A stretch of DNA of 64,000 nucleotides. It comes from an uncultured Verrucomicrobiota bacterium (GTDB lineage: Bacteria; Verrucomicrobiota; Verrucomicrobiia; Opitutales; Opitutaceae). Under the pieces are notes generated by a model that was not told the DNA's origin, did not search any database, and saw only the letters and a program-made list of their open reading frames with translations. The DNA lies in contig CAIRBK010000036.1 in NCBI GenBank assembly GCA_903876795.1, positions 62,001 through 126,000 of the forward strand, written 5' to 3'. Made by a program: the position numbers and the translations under genes. Below, one piece after another: positions 15,265 to 24,861 of this stretch (within the stretch, counting starts at the first letter, position 1; each line of letters begins with the position of its first letter).

Positions 15265-16844
15265 GTGACGGATTCGGTAACGGGAAAGATTACGGTGGTG
15301 CGAGTCCCTTTTCCGGGAAACGAGTTGATTTCGGCGGAGGCGCCCAATTGGCGGGCGCGTTCTATGATGTTGTCGAGGCCGTGGCCGCGTTTGACGGTGG
15401 CGGGGTCGAATCCGGCTCCGTCGTCGGCCACGATGAGCCGGACGGCGCGCGGCGAGGTGAGGGTTCGGAGGCTGACTTGCATATGATGAGCGTGGCCGTG
15501 GCGGAAGGCGTTGCTCGCGCATTCACGGATGATCTGAAGGGCGGCGGTGCGGGCGGAGAGGTGGAGTTGTGCGGCGGCGGATTCGTCGATGTCGAGTTCG
15601 CCGTCGGCCGGACCGGCGGTGCGGAGGAGTTTGAACACCCCGGAGACCGCGGAGGTGAAGCTGTGGCTTTGCAGGGCTTCGGGTTCGAGGCCGGTGATGA
15701 AGTTGCGCACGTCGCGGATGGTTTCGTTGAGGGCGTCCCGGACCTGATCGACGCTTTGGGCGGCCTCGACCGGGCGGGTGTACATCAACGTGCGGGCGGC
15801 GGCCAAGCCCATCCCTGCGGCGTAGATCGACTGGATCACGCCGTCGTGAAGGTCGCGGCCGAGCCGGGCGCGTTCACTCACTTCGCGGGAGAGTTCGTCC
15901 TGTTGGGCGAAGGAGATTTTCAGCTGGCGGGCGATGCGGCCGAGTTCCGTGTCTTGGTTGACGATGAGGCGCAGCGGGGCGGGGTCCTGCCGGGTGAGGC
16001 TGTCACCGATGGCGTTGAGCGGTTTAAAAACCCAGGCGTGGAGGCTCAGGCCGAGTGCGGCCATGACCAGCAGGCCGAAGGCCAGGAATATCCGCGCTTC
16101 GACAGCGTCGTTATGCAGGCGGATTGTTATCGTCGGCAGTTCACGGGTCACGCACAGCAGGCTTAATGTGCGGCCGCGCCAGTCGTTGAGCGCCCGGTTG
16201 ACGTTGATTTCGGCCTGGGGCGACGTGTCGGGCGGCGCGGGACTGTCCAGGCTGATGCGGCTTTCGGTGAGAGTGCCCAGGGATTTGAGAAACGTCTCGT
16301 CCCACAGCCGGGAAACGACCAGCCAGCCTTGGGGCGGGCTGGCGCGCCCGCTGTCGTTGGACGGCTGGATCGGCGCTGCACGCACCTCCAAGAGTTGACC
16401 TTTGTGCCGCAGAAAAAAATAGGGGAAGGGATTGCGGGCGGCCAATTGCCGCCATTCCTCCGCAGTTAAACCGAGGTTGACGGTTTGTTCGTCTTTATCC
16501 TATCCGGTCTGGTAAACCAGCTCGCCATCGGGGGAGAGCACCCAAAGCGCATGGGCTTTGAAGGTGTCGAGGCTTTGGCGCAGGTTGACCTCGGCCCAGG
16601 CTTGGTCTCGGGATTTCATGAATGCCACGGTGTCGTCCCAGCGGGAGTAGTCTTCGGAGAACTGGCGGAGGCTGGCCCCGTTGAGGTCGAGCCATCGTTC
16701 AAGCAGGCTGGCGGCCTCGCGACGGGAGGCGGCGAGCGTGTCGGCCAGTTGGGCCTGCTCAATGTGTCGAAGCAGGGCCAGGGAACCTGCAAATGTGAGC
16801 AAAAACAGCCCCAGCAGCAGGGCGAAACGCAGTTTGATGCTCAT
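15261..16844 (-). pseudogene. CHASE4 sensor histidine kinase interrupted by an in-frame amber codon
   Basis: Read through, this would be a 526-residue sensor kinase. It has membrane helix 1 at residues 6-24, an extracytoplasmic CHASE4 domain whose hallmark FSEDYSRWDD is seen, helix 2 near 252-273, a HAMP region, and a HisKA_3 box RLGRDLHDGVIQ with His about 333. A HATPase domain with VADDGAGFDP and GHGLDNIIERA follows. Codon 115 is TAG, directly after ELVYQTG. The frame continues without shift on the other side (DKDEQTVNLGLTAEEW), so the two track ORFs (16500-16907 and 15261-16445) are halves of one gene. It may be a nonsense mutation, readthrough or a sequencing error. The kinase half could restart at TTG 16445 but would lose helix 1 and half of the sensor. 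Confidence 0.85.
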
Positions 16845-16965
16845 GACAGGGGTCTTCGATGGGTAGTTTCCCGCCGAAGGGCTGCAATCCCAAAGACCGG
16901 AAATCACCCTTGACTCAGGCGTGCAGGTTTGGGTTTCTGTCCGGCTTACCCATTTTTAATCCGCC

Positions 16966-17226
16966 ATGGCCAACACGAAATCCGCTATCAAAGCCGCCCG
17001 TAAATCCGAGCGACTCACCACCCGCAACAAGGCCGTCAAAACCCGCCTGAAGACCCTCCACAAGAAGCTGGAGAAGGCTTCCGCCGGTTCCGACAAGGAG
17101 GCCGCCAAGGCCGCCGCCGCCGCCTACGTCTCCGCGATGGACAAGGCCACCAAGTCCGGCGTCGTCCACAAGAACGCCGCCTCCCGCGCCAAGGCCCAGA
17201 CCGCGAAGTTCGTCTTCGCCAAGTAA
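16966..17226 (+). CDS. rpsT: 30S ribosomal protein bS20
   Basis: This is an 86-residue, Lys/Ala-rich protein with the bS20 pattern: MANTKSAIKAARKSERLTTR at the N-terminus, and an Ala/Lys-rich helical hairpin ending AASRAKAQTAKFVFAK. It binds 16S rRNA early in small-subunit assembly. The gene diverges from the histidine kinase. A strong Rho-independent terminator follows. The leader (TTTTTAATCCGCC before ATG) has no Shine-Dalgarno sequence, which is notable for a highly expressed gene. Confidence 0.97.
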   Translation: MANTKSAIKAARKSERLTTRNKAVKTRLKTLHKKLEKASAGSDKEAAKAAAAAYVSAMDKATKSGVVHKNAASRAKAQTAKFVFAK

Positions 17227-17253
17227 GCCGGCCGCCCGTCCTGCTTTTTTTCG

Positions 17254-17287
17254 CCCTCCCTCGGCCCTGCGCCTCGGAGGGTTTTTT
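17254..17287 (+). terminator. Rho-independent terminator after rpsT
   Basis: CCCTCC pairs with GGAGGG, with an inner GGC/GCC stem, followed by six T. It starts 27 bp after the rpsT stop. Confidence 0.75.
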
Positions 17288-17368
17288 GTTGTCCGGGAAA
17301 AGCGAGTCTTCCCAATATCCGGCCTTGTGGGTTCGCGGTGGTCTCCGTGAAATTGGCGCCGTCTTCGG

Positions 17369-20188
17369 ATGCCTTCGCCCCGCCTCTACATCCTTCCCTG
17401 GAACCAGCCGCCGGTTTACGCCGTCACGGAACGGCTGGCGCGAGGCTGGACCGGCGAAGGTCCGCTCGACTTGTCCGATACGCTGGTGGTCGTGCCCACG
17501 GCCCAGGCCGGCCGCCGTTTGCGCGAGGCGCTGGCGGCGTATGCGGCGGGCAAGGGCCAGGCGGTGTTTCCTCCCCGCGTGCGGATGCCGGATCAATTGA
17601 CGTCGCCCGAAATCCCGGCGGCGTGGGCGCCACCCGCCGCCTCGCGTGCCGAATTGCTGCTGGCCTGGATCGAAACGCTGCGCTCCGCCGATCTTTCCAA
17701 AGTGAGGGAAGTTTTCCCGCTGGATCCGCCCGCGCGCGACTTTGCCTGGGCGCTGCGGCTGGCGCGAGAGTTTGCCCGCCTGCAGGCCGGGCTCGCCGAA
17801 AACGGCCTGCGCATGGCCGACGTGGCCGGACGCGCCGGGGAGGATTTTCCCGAGGCCGCCCGCTGGCGGCGGCTCGGCGAGCTCGAGGCCGCCTGCGACG
17901 CCGCGCTGGCCACCCGGGGGCTGCGCGATCCCCAGGCCGTGAAAATCGCCTTTGCCGCAGCCCCAACCCCACCTGCTGGCGTGCGGTGTATCGTCGTCGC
18001 GGGCACGCCCGACCCGCTGCCGCTGGCCGTGCGGGCGCTGTCCGCCCACGCGGAGTCCGGAGTGCCGGTCGAGGTGCTTGTCGCCGGACCCGCCGACGAG
18101 GCGGAGTCGCGGGCGCTTTTTGACGAGTGGGGCCGGCCGTCGCCGCCGGCCTGGGCCTCGCGGGCGTTTTCGCCGCCCGATTTCGAGCGGCGCGTGCGCC
18201 TGTGCGCCGATCCGGCCGCGCAGGCCGACGTCGTCGTGTCGTGCGCGGTCGGATACGGAAGGCCCGGCGGGCTCCTGGCGGCGGGCGTGGCCGACCCCGA
18301 CGTGCTGCCATCGTTGGAAAACGGACTGGCCCGCGCCGGCGTGCCGGCGTTCAACCCCGAGGGGCGGCCATTGCGCGGCGGGGCCCTGCACGCGCTTTTG
18401 TCCATGCTTGCCGAGCTGGCCGGCGGCGAACCGTCTTTCGCGTCGATCGCGGCCCTGTTGCGTTGCCCCGACGTGCTCGCGTGGCTCGGCGGCCCCTCCG
18501 ACACGATGCTGGCGGAGCTCGACGACCTGCACGCGAAGCACCTGCCGCCGACGCTGGCGGCCGCCCGCGCCCAGGTGAAGCACCCGGCTTTGTCCCGGGC
18601 ACTCGAAGAAGTCGTGAAATTGCGCGCACGGCTTCTTTCCGAAGTGTTTCCCGACAACGTCCGCGCCGTGCTCACGGAGATTTTCCATGATCGCCGCTTC
18701 GAACCGGCGAGGCCCGGGGACGCGCGCACCATCGAGGCGGCGAATGCTTGGGCGGCGGTGCTGGCGGAGATGGCGGCGGCGTTGAACCATTTCCCCGGGC
18801 TGGCCGCCGCCGACGTGTGGGAGCTGGCGCTGCGAGCCCTGGGCGACAGCCCGCGCTTTGACGAGAAACCCGACGGCGCGGTCGAGTTGCAAGGCTGGCT
18901 GGAGCTCCTCTGGGAGGACGCCCCGCACCTGGTCGTCGCCGGACTCAACGACGGACGCGTGCCCGACGCGGTGGTGGGCGACGCCTTTTTGCCCGAGGGC
19001 CTGCGTGAAAGGCTCGGCCTCAAGACCAACGCGGCCCGGTTCGCCCGCGACGCCTATCTGCTGCACGCGCTGGCCGCGTGTCGTGGCGCCGACCGCGGGC
19101 GGCTCGACCTGCTGGTCGGCAAAGTCTCGGCGGCGGGCGATCCCCTGCGACCCTCGCGGCTGCTGTTGCAATGCGCGGACGCCGACCTGCCGACGCGCGT
19201 GGCGTTTTTGTTCGGGCATGCCGAAGCCGAACGGCCCAACCCGGCGTGGCGGCGCGCGTGGAAACTCACGCCGCGAGCCGACGCGCCGATCGAGCGCATC
19301 TCCGTGACGGCGTTTCGCGATTATCTCAAGTGCCCGTTCCGTTTCTATTTGAAGCACGGGCTGCGGATGCAGGCGGTCGATCCTCACAAGACCGAGCTCG
19401 ACGCGATGGACTTCGGCACGCTTTGCCATGCGGCGCTGGAGGCGATGGGCCGGGCGGACTCGCCGGTGCGCGACTCCACGGACGCGGTGGTGCTGCGGGA
19501 TTTCCTGCTCGCGGAACTGGACCGGGCGGCCCGCCGGAGCCACGGCGAACATCCCTCGCTGCCGCTGGTCGTGCAGCTCGAATCCGCACGGCAACGCCTG
19601 GCCAAGCTCGCCGAGGTCCAGGCGCGGGAGCGCGCCGAAGGCTGGGTGATCGAGCACGTCGAGAAGACGATCAATTTCGACCTCGGAGGCCTGCCGGTGC
19701 GCGGGAAGATCGACCGCATCGACCGACATGAACGCACCGGCGCGGTCCGCGTGATCGACTACAAGACCTCCGACAAGCCGGTGAACCCCGCCGTCGCCCA
19801 TGTGCGCAAGCCGAGACGCGCGGAGGACCTCGGCGCGCTGCCGGAGTTTGCGCGCTTTGGGTGGGGCGGCGAGGAGGCGATTTGGGCCGACCTGCAACTG
19901 CCGCTCTACTTGGAGGCGTTGGCCGGGGAGTTCGGGCACGCCTTGGCGTGTGGTTATTTCAACCTGCCGAAGGCGGCGGGCGAGACCGGGGTGCAGCTGT
20001 GGGCGGATTACGACCCGGGTATGCAGGAGGCGGCGATGCGCTGCGCCCGCGGCGTGGCGGCGGCGGTGCGTGCGCGGCGGTTCTGGCCGCCGGCGGAGCT
20101 GCCCGCCGCGGATTCCGACGATTTCGCCGGCCTTTTCCATGCCGGCGCCGACGCCAGCGTGGAGTGGGCGGGGAAGGCCGACGCATGA
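17369..20188 (+). CDS. AddB-like PD-(D/E)XK nuclease/inactivated helicase subunit
   Basis: This is a 939-residue protein pairing with the AddA-like gene that follows. The N-terminal half resembles an SF1 helicase fold without a recognisable Walker A (VVVPTAQAGRRLREALAAYA), as in AddB-type subunits. The C-terminal RecB-family nuclease domain is clear: YLKCPFRFYLKHGL, then DFGTLCHAALEAMG, and the catalytic GKIDRIDRHE...RVIDYKTSDKP. The complex would resect double-strand DNA ends for recombination. The four-cysteine iron-sulphur arrangement of Bacillus AddB is not obvious. The ATG at 17369 lies 82 bp after the rpsT terminator. Its stop overlaps the next start (ATGA). Confidence 0.85.
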   Translation: MPSPRLYILPWNQPPVYAVTERLARGWTGEGPLDLSDTLVVVPTAQAGRRLREALAAYAAGKGQAVFPPRVRMPDQLTSPEIPAAWAPPAASRAELLLAWIETLRSADLSKVREVFPLDPPARDFAWALRLAREFARLQAGLAENGLRMADVAGRAGEDFPEAARWRRLGELEAACDAALATRGLRDPQAVKIAFAAAPTPPAGVRCIVVAGTPDPLPLAVRALSAHAESGVPVEVLVAGPADEAESRALFDEWGRPSPPAWASRAFSPPDFERRVRLCADPAAQADVVVSCAVGYGRPGGLLAAGVADPDVLPSLENGLARAGVPAFNPEGRPLRGGALHALLSMLAELAGGEPSFASIAALLRCPDVLAWLGGPSDTMLAELDDLHAKHLPPTLAAARAQVKHPALSRALEEVVKLRARLLSEVFPDNVRAVLTEIFHDRRFEPARPGDARTIEAANAWAAVLAEMAAALNHFPGLAAADVWELALRALGDSPRFDEKPDGAVELQGWLELLWEDAPHLVVAGLNDGRVPDAVVGDAFLPEGLRERLGLKTNAARFARDAYLLHALAACRGADRGRLDLLVGKVSAAGDPLRPSRLLLQCADADLPTRVAFLFGHAEAERPNPAWRRAWKLTPRADAPIERISVTAFRDYLKCPFRFYLKHGLRMQAVDPHKTELDAMDFGTLCHAALEAMGRADSPVRDSTDAVVLRDFLLAELDRAARRSHGEHPSLPLVVQLESARQRLAKLAEVQARERAEGWVIEHVEKTINFDLGGLPVRGKIDRIDRHERTGAVRVIDYKTSDKPVNPAVAHVRKPRRAEDLGALPEFARFGWGGEEAIWADLQLPLYLEALAGEFGHALACGYFNLPKAAGETGVQLWADYDPGMQEAAMRCARGVAAAVRARRFWPPAELPAADSDDFAGLFHAGADASVEWAGKADA

Positions 20189-23100
20189 AACCCGTCGGCC
20201 ACAAGATGATTCTCGCCTCGGCGGGCTCGGGCAAAACCTACGCGTTGACCAACCGCTTCGTGAGCCTGCTCGCGCACGGCGCCCCGCCGGAGCGCATCGT
20301 GGCGCTCACCTTCACCCGCAAGGCGGCGGGCGAGTTTTTCGACGAGATCCTCAACAAACTGGCGCGGGCGTCCCGCGATCCCGGCGCGGCGAGCCGGCTC
20401 GCCGAGGACATCGGCCGGCCCGGCCTCGGCCCGGAAGATTTTTTGGGGATGCTGCGGGCGACGGTCGGCGCGATGCACCGGCTGGCGCTCGGCACGCTGG
20501 ACAGCTTTTTCGCCAAGGTGGTGCGGGCGTTTCCGCTGGAGCTGGGACTGGGCGGCGACTTCGAGATTTTGCATGAGCACGGCGCGCAACGGGAGCGGCG
20601 ACGCGTGCTCGCGCGGCTGTTTGCGCGCGCCGGCTCGGGACTGGACGACGCGCAGCGGGAGTTCGTCGAGGCGTTCAAGCGGGCCACCTTCGGGTCAGAG
20701 GAAAAACGGCTGGCGGCGCGGCTCGACCGGTTCATCGACGAGCATCAGGACGTCTATCTCGACGCGCCCGCCGCCGAGGCTTGGGGCAATCCCCGCCGCA
20801 TCTGGACCGGGGGCTGCCCGTGGCTGGGCCAGAAAGGCGATTCGCGCCGCGCCGCGCAGGTGCTGCGCCGCTGGGCGGCGGAGACCGGGCTCGCCGACAA
20901 ACAGAGGAAACGCTGGGATGATTTTCTGGATACGCTGGAGACGTGGGCGCCGGGTGCGACGCTGCCCAAGCCGGTGGAATATCTCCTGCCCAAGGCGCTC
21001 GAGGCCTGGACGGGTCTCGGCCGGCAGGCGGTCGAGCTCGCGTTTGACCGGAAGAAACAGACCCTGCCCCTTGAAATCGGCGCGGCCCTGCGGGTGCTCG
21101 TTCACGACGTGTTTGCCGGCGAGCTCCTCAGGCGGCTGGAGACGACGCGCGGCATCCACACGGTGATCGCCGGCTACGAGGCCCTTTACGACGACCTCGT
21201 GCGCCGCGCGGGCAAGCTCACCTTCGCCGACGTGCAGCGGCTGCTCGTTCCCGGGTCGCGCACGCCGCGCTTGACGACCGGCGGCGGGGCGGAGGACGGC
21301 CGGTTGTTGGTCGATTGGCGCCTCGACGCGAAATACGACCACTGGCTGCTCGACGAATTTCAGGACACCAGCCACGCCCAGTGGAGCGTGTTGCGCAACC
21401 TGATCGACGAGGCGGTGCAGGACCCGGAAGGACGACGGAGTTTCTTCTACGTCGGCGACGTCAAGCAGGCGATCTATGCGTGGCGCGGCGGCGATCCCCG
21501 GCTGTTTCGCGAGATTTACGAGCGCTACAACGCGTTCGCCCCCGGCACCATCGAGGAGGGACGGCTCGACCAGTCGTGGCGGTCGGGCCCGGCCATCGTT
21601 GCGACGATCAACCGCGTGTTTGGCGACGCCGAGGCGTTGGCCCGGCTCGTGCCCGGGCCGACCGCCGGACGCTGGACAAGCGAGTGGCGCGATCATGAAA
21701 GCGCGAAACCGCAGCTCGGCGGGCATGTCGCATGGTTGCACGGCGAGGACAAGGAGGCCCGCGCGGCGATGACGCTGCGCTTGTTGTCCGAGATCGCGCC
21801 GCTGGAACGGGGCCTGTCGGTCGCCGTGCTGGTGCAGTCCAATGAAATGGCGACCTGGCTGGCGGATTACCTGCGGCGCGAGGGCGGCCTGCCCGCCGCG
21901 GCCGCCTCGGACCTGCACGTCTGCACGGATAATCCGCTCACGACGGCGGTGCTGGCATTGTTGCGGGTCGCGGCACATCCGGGCGACCGCTTCGCGCGGG
22001 AACAAGTGCGCATGACACCGCTGGCCGCAGCGGCCGACCGCCTGTGCGGGGACGAAGCGTCGGCGTGGACCCGCACGGTGTTGCGGCAAGTGCACGAGGA
22101 CGGTTTCGCGCCCACGGTGGAGGCCTGGCTGCGGCGTCTGGAACCGGTGTTGGCCGCGGACGACGATTTCAGCCGCGAGCGGGCGCGACAGTTGACGGAG
22201 GCCGCGCTGCGTTTTGACGAGACAGGCGGGCGGGACGTGGCGGAGTTCCTGGAATTCGCCGAACGGCACGCGGTGCGCGATACGGAGACGGCGGCGATGG
22301 TGCGCGTGATGACGATCCACAAATCGAAGGGCCTCGGGTTCGACGTGGTCGTGCTGCCGGACTTGGAGGGGAACTCCCTGGATACGCGGCGGAGCGACGG
22401 GTTGGGGGTGTCGCGCACGCCGGAGCGCGACATCGAGTGGGTGCTGGACCTGCCACCGAAGCTCTTCGCCGAAAACGACCCGGTCTTGTCCGCCCATGTA
22501 AACGCGGCCAAAGCCGACGCCGCCTACGAACAATTGTGCCTGTTCTACGTGGCCCTGACACGAGCCAAACGGGCGATGTATCTCCTCACCAAGCCCGCCG
22601 GTGATAAATCGCGCTCCGAAAACTTCCCGCGACTGCTTGCCGAGACGCTGGGCGCCGCCGGTTCCGCGAACCCCGTGAAGATCGGCGGATGGGATGGCGA
22701 GGCGCTTTTCTCCGAAGGCGAAGCGGCCTGGTTCGAAGAGGTCACGCTTCAGCCAGAAGGAGCCGCCGGGGCTTCGGGTCTGGCCGGTCTTTTGCCGATG
22801 GCCCCGGATATTGCGGCGGCAGCCCGACACCCGGCGCGCACGCCGTCCGGCACCAAGGGCGGGGTGATCACGGGTGAGGCGTTGTTTGGCGCGGCCGGCC
22901 CGGGGGCGGCGAATTTCGGCACCGCAGTGCATCGCGCCTTCGCGGCCGTGGAGTGGGGCGGAGTGACGCCGGAGCTGCTGGCCGTCTGGCGGGCGGAGGG
23001 CTTGGGCGAGCCGGTGATCGCCGAGGCGACCGCCTGCCTGGAGGCGCCTGGATTGGCCCGGGTGTTCGCGCATCGCCCCGACGCCGAAGCGTGGCGCGAG

Positions 23101-23394
23101 CGAGTATTCGAGATCGTCATCGACGGAGCGTGGATCACCGGAGTTTTCGATCGCGTGGTGTTGTTGCGTGACGAGGCGGGAAGCGTCGTCGAGGCGACCG
23201 TTTACGATTTCAAGACCGATCGCCACACTCCGCAGGGCATGGCCGACGTGGTGTCGCGCCATGCCGGGCAAATGGACATTTACCGTCGGGCGGCGGCACG
23301 CCTGACCGGGCTGGCCGAGGCTCGGGTGCGCTCCGAACTGGTGCTCACGGCGCAGCGAAGCGTGGTCACGCTGGCGGCGACCGGGGCAGATTGA
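20185..23394 (+). CDS. AddA-like UvrD-family helicase/nuclease
   Basis: This is a 1069-residue helicase-nuclease starting at ATG 20185, which overlaps the upstream stop; the track's longer frame is not needed. Walker A is ASAGSGKTYAL at residues 10-20. Motif Ia is VALTFTRKAAGEF, the Walker B region is LLDEFQDTSHAQW, motif III is YVGDVKQAIYAWRGGDP and motif V is VMTIHKSKGLGFDVVVLPDL. The C-terminal nuclease motifs GTAVHRAFAA and VYDFKTDRH are present. With the upstream gene it forms an AddAB/RecBC-type break resection machine. No RecD- or RecC-like gene is nearby, so the AddAB assignment is preferred. Confidence 0.9.
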   Translation: MKPVGHKMILASAGSGKTYALTNRFVSLLAHGAPPERIVALTFTRKAAGEFFDEILNKLARASRDPGAASRLAEDIGRPGLGPEDFLGMLRATVGAMHRLALGTLDSFFAKVVRAFPLELGLGGDFEILHEHGAQRERRRVLARLFARAGSGLDDAQREFVEAFKRATFGSEEKRLAARLDRFIDEHQDVYLDAPAAEAWGNPRRIWTGGCPWLGQKGDSRRAAQVLRRWAAETGLADKQRKRWDDFLDTLETWAPGATLPKPVEYLLPKALEAWTGLGRQAVELAFDRKKQTLPLEIGAALRVLVHDVFAGELLRRLETTRGIHTVIAGYEALYDDLVRRAGKLTFADVQRLLVPGSRTPRLTTGGGAEDGRLLVDWRLDAKYDHWLLDEFQDTSHAQWSVLRNLIDEAVQDPEGRRSFFYVGDVKQAIYAWRGGDPRLFREIYERYNAFAPGTIEEGRLDQSWRSGPAIVATINRVFGDAEALARLVPGPTAGRWTSEWRDHESAKPQLGGHVAWLHGEDKEARAAMTLRLLSEIAPLERGLSVAVLVQSNEMATWLADYLRREGGLPAAAASDLHVCTDNPLTTAVLALLRVAAHPGDRFAREQVRMTPLAAAADRLCGDEASAWTRTVLRQVHEDGFAPTVEAWLRRLEPVLAADDDFSRERARQLTEAALRFDETGGRDVAEFLEFAERHAVRDTETAAMVRVMTIHKSKGLGFDVVVLPDLEGNSLDTRRSDGLGVSRTPERDIEWVLDLPPKLFAENDPVLSAHVNAAKADAAYEQLCLFYVALTRAKRAMYLLTKPAGDKSRSENFPRLLAETLGAAGSANPVKIGGWDGEALFSEGEAAWFEEVTLQPEGAAGASGLAGLLPMAPDIAAAARHPARTPSGTKGGVITGEALFGAAGPGAANFGTAVHRAFAAVEWGGVTPELLAVWRAEGLGEPVIAEATACLEAPGLARVFAHRPDAEAWRERVFEIVIDGAWITGVFDRVVLLRDEAGSVVEATVYDFKTDRHTPQGMADVVSRHAGQMDIYRRAAARLTGLAEARVRSELVLTAQRSVVTLAATGAD

Positions 23395-23468
23395 GCTTTA
23401 CAGCACGGGGCGCAGGCTGTTTCACGGACGGTTTCTACAGAAACCTTTCACTTCAAACCTGACCACCC

Positions 23469-23570
23469 ATGGGCAACCTCAAAAAGAAACGCCGTCTCCA
23501 GATGAACAAGCACAAGCGCAAAAAGCGCTTGAAAGCCAATCGCCACAAGAAGCGCACTTGGCAGAAATAA
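23469..23570 (+). CDS. 33-residue COX24/AURKAIP1-domain ribosomal protein (bS22/mS38-like)
   Basis: This short gene is missed by the ORF track. It encodes 33 residues: [20 protein letters not shown], then [13 protein letters not shown]. The extreme Lys/Arg content and the pattern [17 protein letters not shown] match the small COX24/AURKAIP1 family. Members of that family are known as mitochondrial mS38 and as bS22 in mycobacteria, where they bind the small ribosomal subunit. It starts 74 bp after addA and is followed by a strong terminator. Its role as a ribosomal protein here is by family analogy. Confidence 0.8.
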   Translation: MGNLKKKRRLQMNKHKRKKRLKANRHKKRTWQK

Positions 23571-23595
23571 GGCTCCCCGCCCGCGTTTCCTTTTC

Positions 23596-23623
23596 GCCCG
23601 CTCCACACCAGAGCGGGCTTTTT
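23596..23623 (+). terminator. Rho-independent terminator after the bS22-like gene
   Basis: A perfect 8-bp stem, GCCCGCTC and GAGCGGGC, has a 7-nt loop and is followed by five T. Confidence 0.9.
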
Positions 23624-23808
23624 CGTGATTCGTCGCCTTCGTCGGTCATGTTGAGATAGGGTAAATCTTTGACCTCTTGTCACTCGGGCGGGAAATAACC
23701 TTGAAGTGTGAAGAGGATACTAGATTTTCAGAGACCATCTCGTCTCACCCCTGTCTGTGCGTTTTGCCGATACGAGCGAAAATTCAAAACCAGTTGAGCT
23801 TCGATTGC

Positions 23809-24861
23809 ATGTTTCTCTCAACAAAGCCCAAAAATTTCTTTTTTGATTCGAGTGAGCACGCGATCCTGCTCGCCCGGACATCGCGGTTGAACGCTCCCTT
23901 GGTGATCGAGGAAATTGTGGAATGCGCTCCCGACGATGCGGCCGCCCTGGGTGCAGCGGTTGTCGCGCTGCAATCGGCAAAATCCTCAAGTGGGTACCTC
24001 CATTCCACGTGTGGCATCAATGTCGGCCGCAGGGTGGTCCGCAAGGTCACGCTGGAGCTGAAGCGTATAAAGGAAGCCAATTACCTGAACGAAGTTACGG
24101 CCCAGCAAGTAAGGATCGAGCCGGACCATTATTCGCTGGCGCTCGTCCACCCGCTCACCGGCGCGGAATATGATGTGAGCAAGGCGTCTCACAAGGAGGT
24201 GCTGATTTGTGGATTGCCGAGCGAAGACCTGGATCGCCAGCAGGACGGGTTGCTGGCCGCCGGTATTTATCCCGAGTCGATCGAGTTGAGCACGGTGGCG
24301 ACCCTGGGTGCTTTGGTGGACTATCTTAGCTTTGCGAAGATCAAAATTCCGGTGTTAGTTCTCGAGGTTGAGGCACACTCAACCAACTCCTACATTGTTA
24401 CCGCGGGCGGGGTGGATGCCTCGCGGCCCATCCCGCATGGATTGGATTCCATGATCCCGGTGGTACAAAAAGAGCTGGGGCTCAAGGACGAGGCCTCGGC
24501 TCGCAAGTTGTTTCTTTCCAATACTTTTGATTTCACCGGGATGGGCTCCCTCTTGATCAAGAAACTTGTAAAAGAGCTTCAATCGTCGATAGGATTCTTT
24601 GAGGTGCAAACCGGTCAATCCATCGGGCATGTCGCCTGTGTATTGTTGCCGGCCAAGTTGGCCTGGTTGGAAACGGCGATTGCCGCCGACTTGGGTGTTA
24701 CGGTTCTGAAAATGGATATTCCCGCTTGGTTGCAGTCTCACCAGATCAGTTTTGCCGACCATTTATCCGCGACCACGCAGGATATTCGCCGACTGGGTCT
24801 CTTTTCGTTGATGGTTCAATATAACCAAAGCCATGCTGCCTTTCCTGAAAAAGCCCAGTGA
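23809..24861 (+). CDS. PilM-like actin-fold protein
   Basis: This is a protein of about 350 residues starting at ATG 23809 (MFLSTKPKNFFFDSSEHAIL). It is the first gene of a five-gene operon whose order matches the pilM-pilN-pilO-pilP-pilQ cluster. Length and position fit PilM, the cytoplasmic actin-like protein that binds the PilN tail. Actin-fold ATPase motifs are weak (IPVLVLEVEAHSTNSYIV may be the phosphate 2 region), so the call rests largely on context. The gene is much less GC-rich than the preceding addA. It overlaps the next gene by 29 nt. Confidence 0.7.
   Translation: MFLSTKPKNFFFDSSEHAILLARTSRLNAPLVIEEIVECAPDDAAALGAAVVALQSAKSSSGYLHSTCGINVGRRVVRKVTLELKRIKEANYLNEVTAQQVRIEPDHYSLALVHPLTGAEYDVSKASHKEVLICGLPSEDLDRQQDGLLAAGIYPESIELSTVATLGALVDYLSFAKIKIPVLVLEVEAHSTNSYIVTAGGVDASRPIPHGLDSMIPVVQKELGLKDEASARKLFLSNTFDFTGMGSLLIKKLVKELQSSIGFFEVQTGQSIGHVACVLLPAKLAWLETAIAADLGVTVLKMDIPAWLQSHQISFADHLSATTQDIRRLGLFSLMVQYNQSHAAFPEKAQ

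Noticed and set aside
17036-20140. 1034-residue minus-strand ORF
   Set aside because: It lies antisense to rpsT and the AddB-like gene, is Arg/Gln-rich without motifs, and is a frame shadow.
20695-23271. 858-residue minus-strand ORF and the similar 33063-35327 and 47135-48700 plus-strand ORFs
   Set aside because: These are antisense to AddA, Tex and the peptide-binding lipoprotein respectively, with no recognisable domains.
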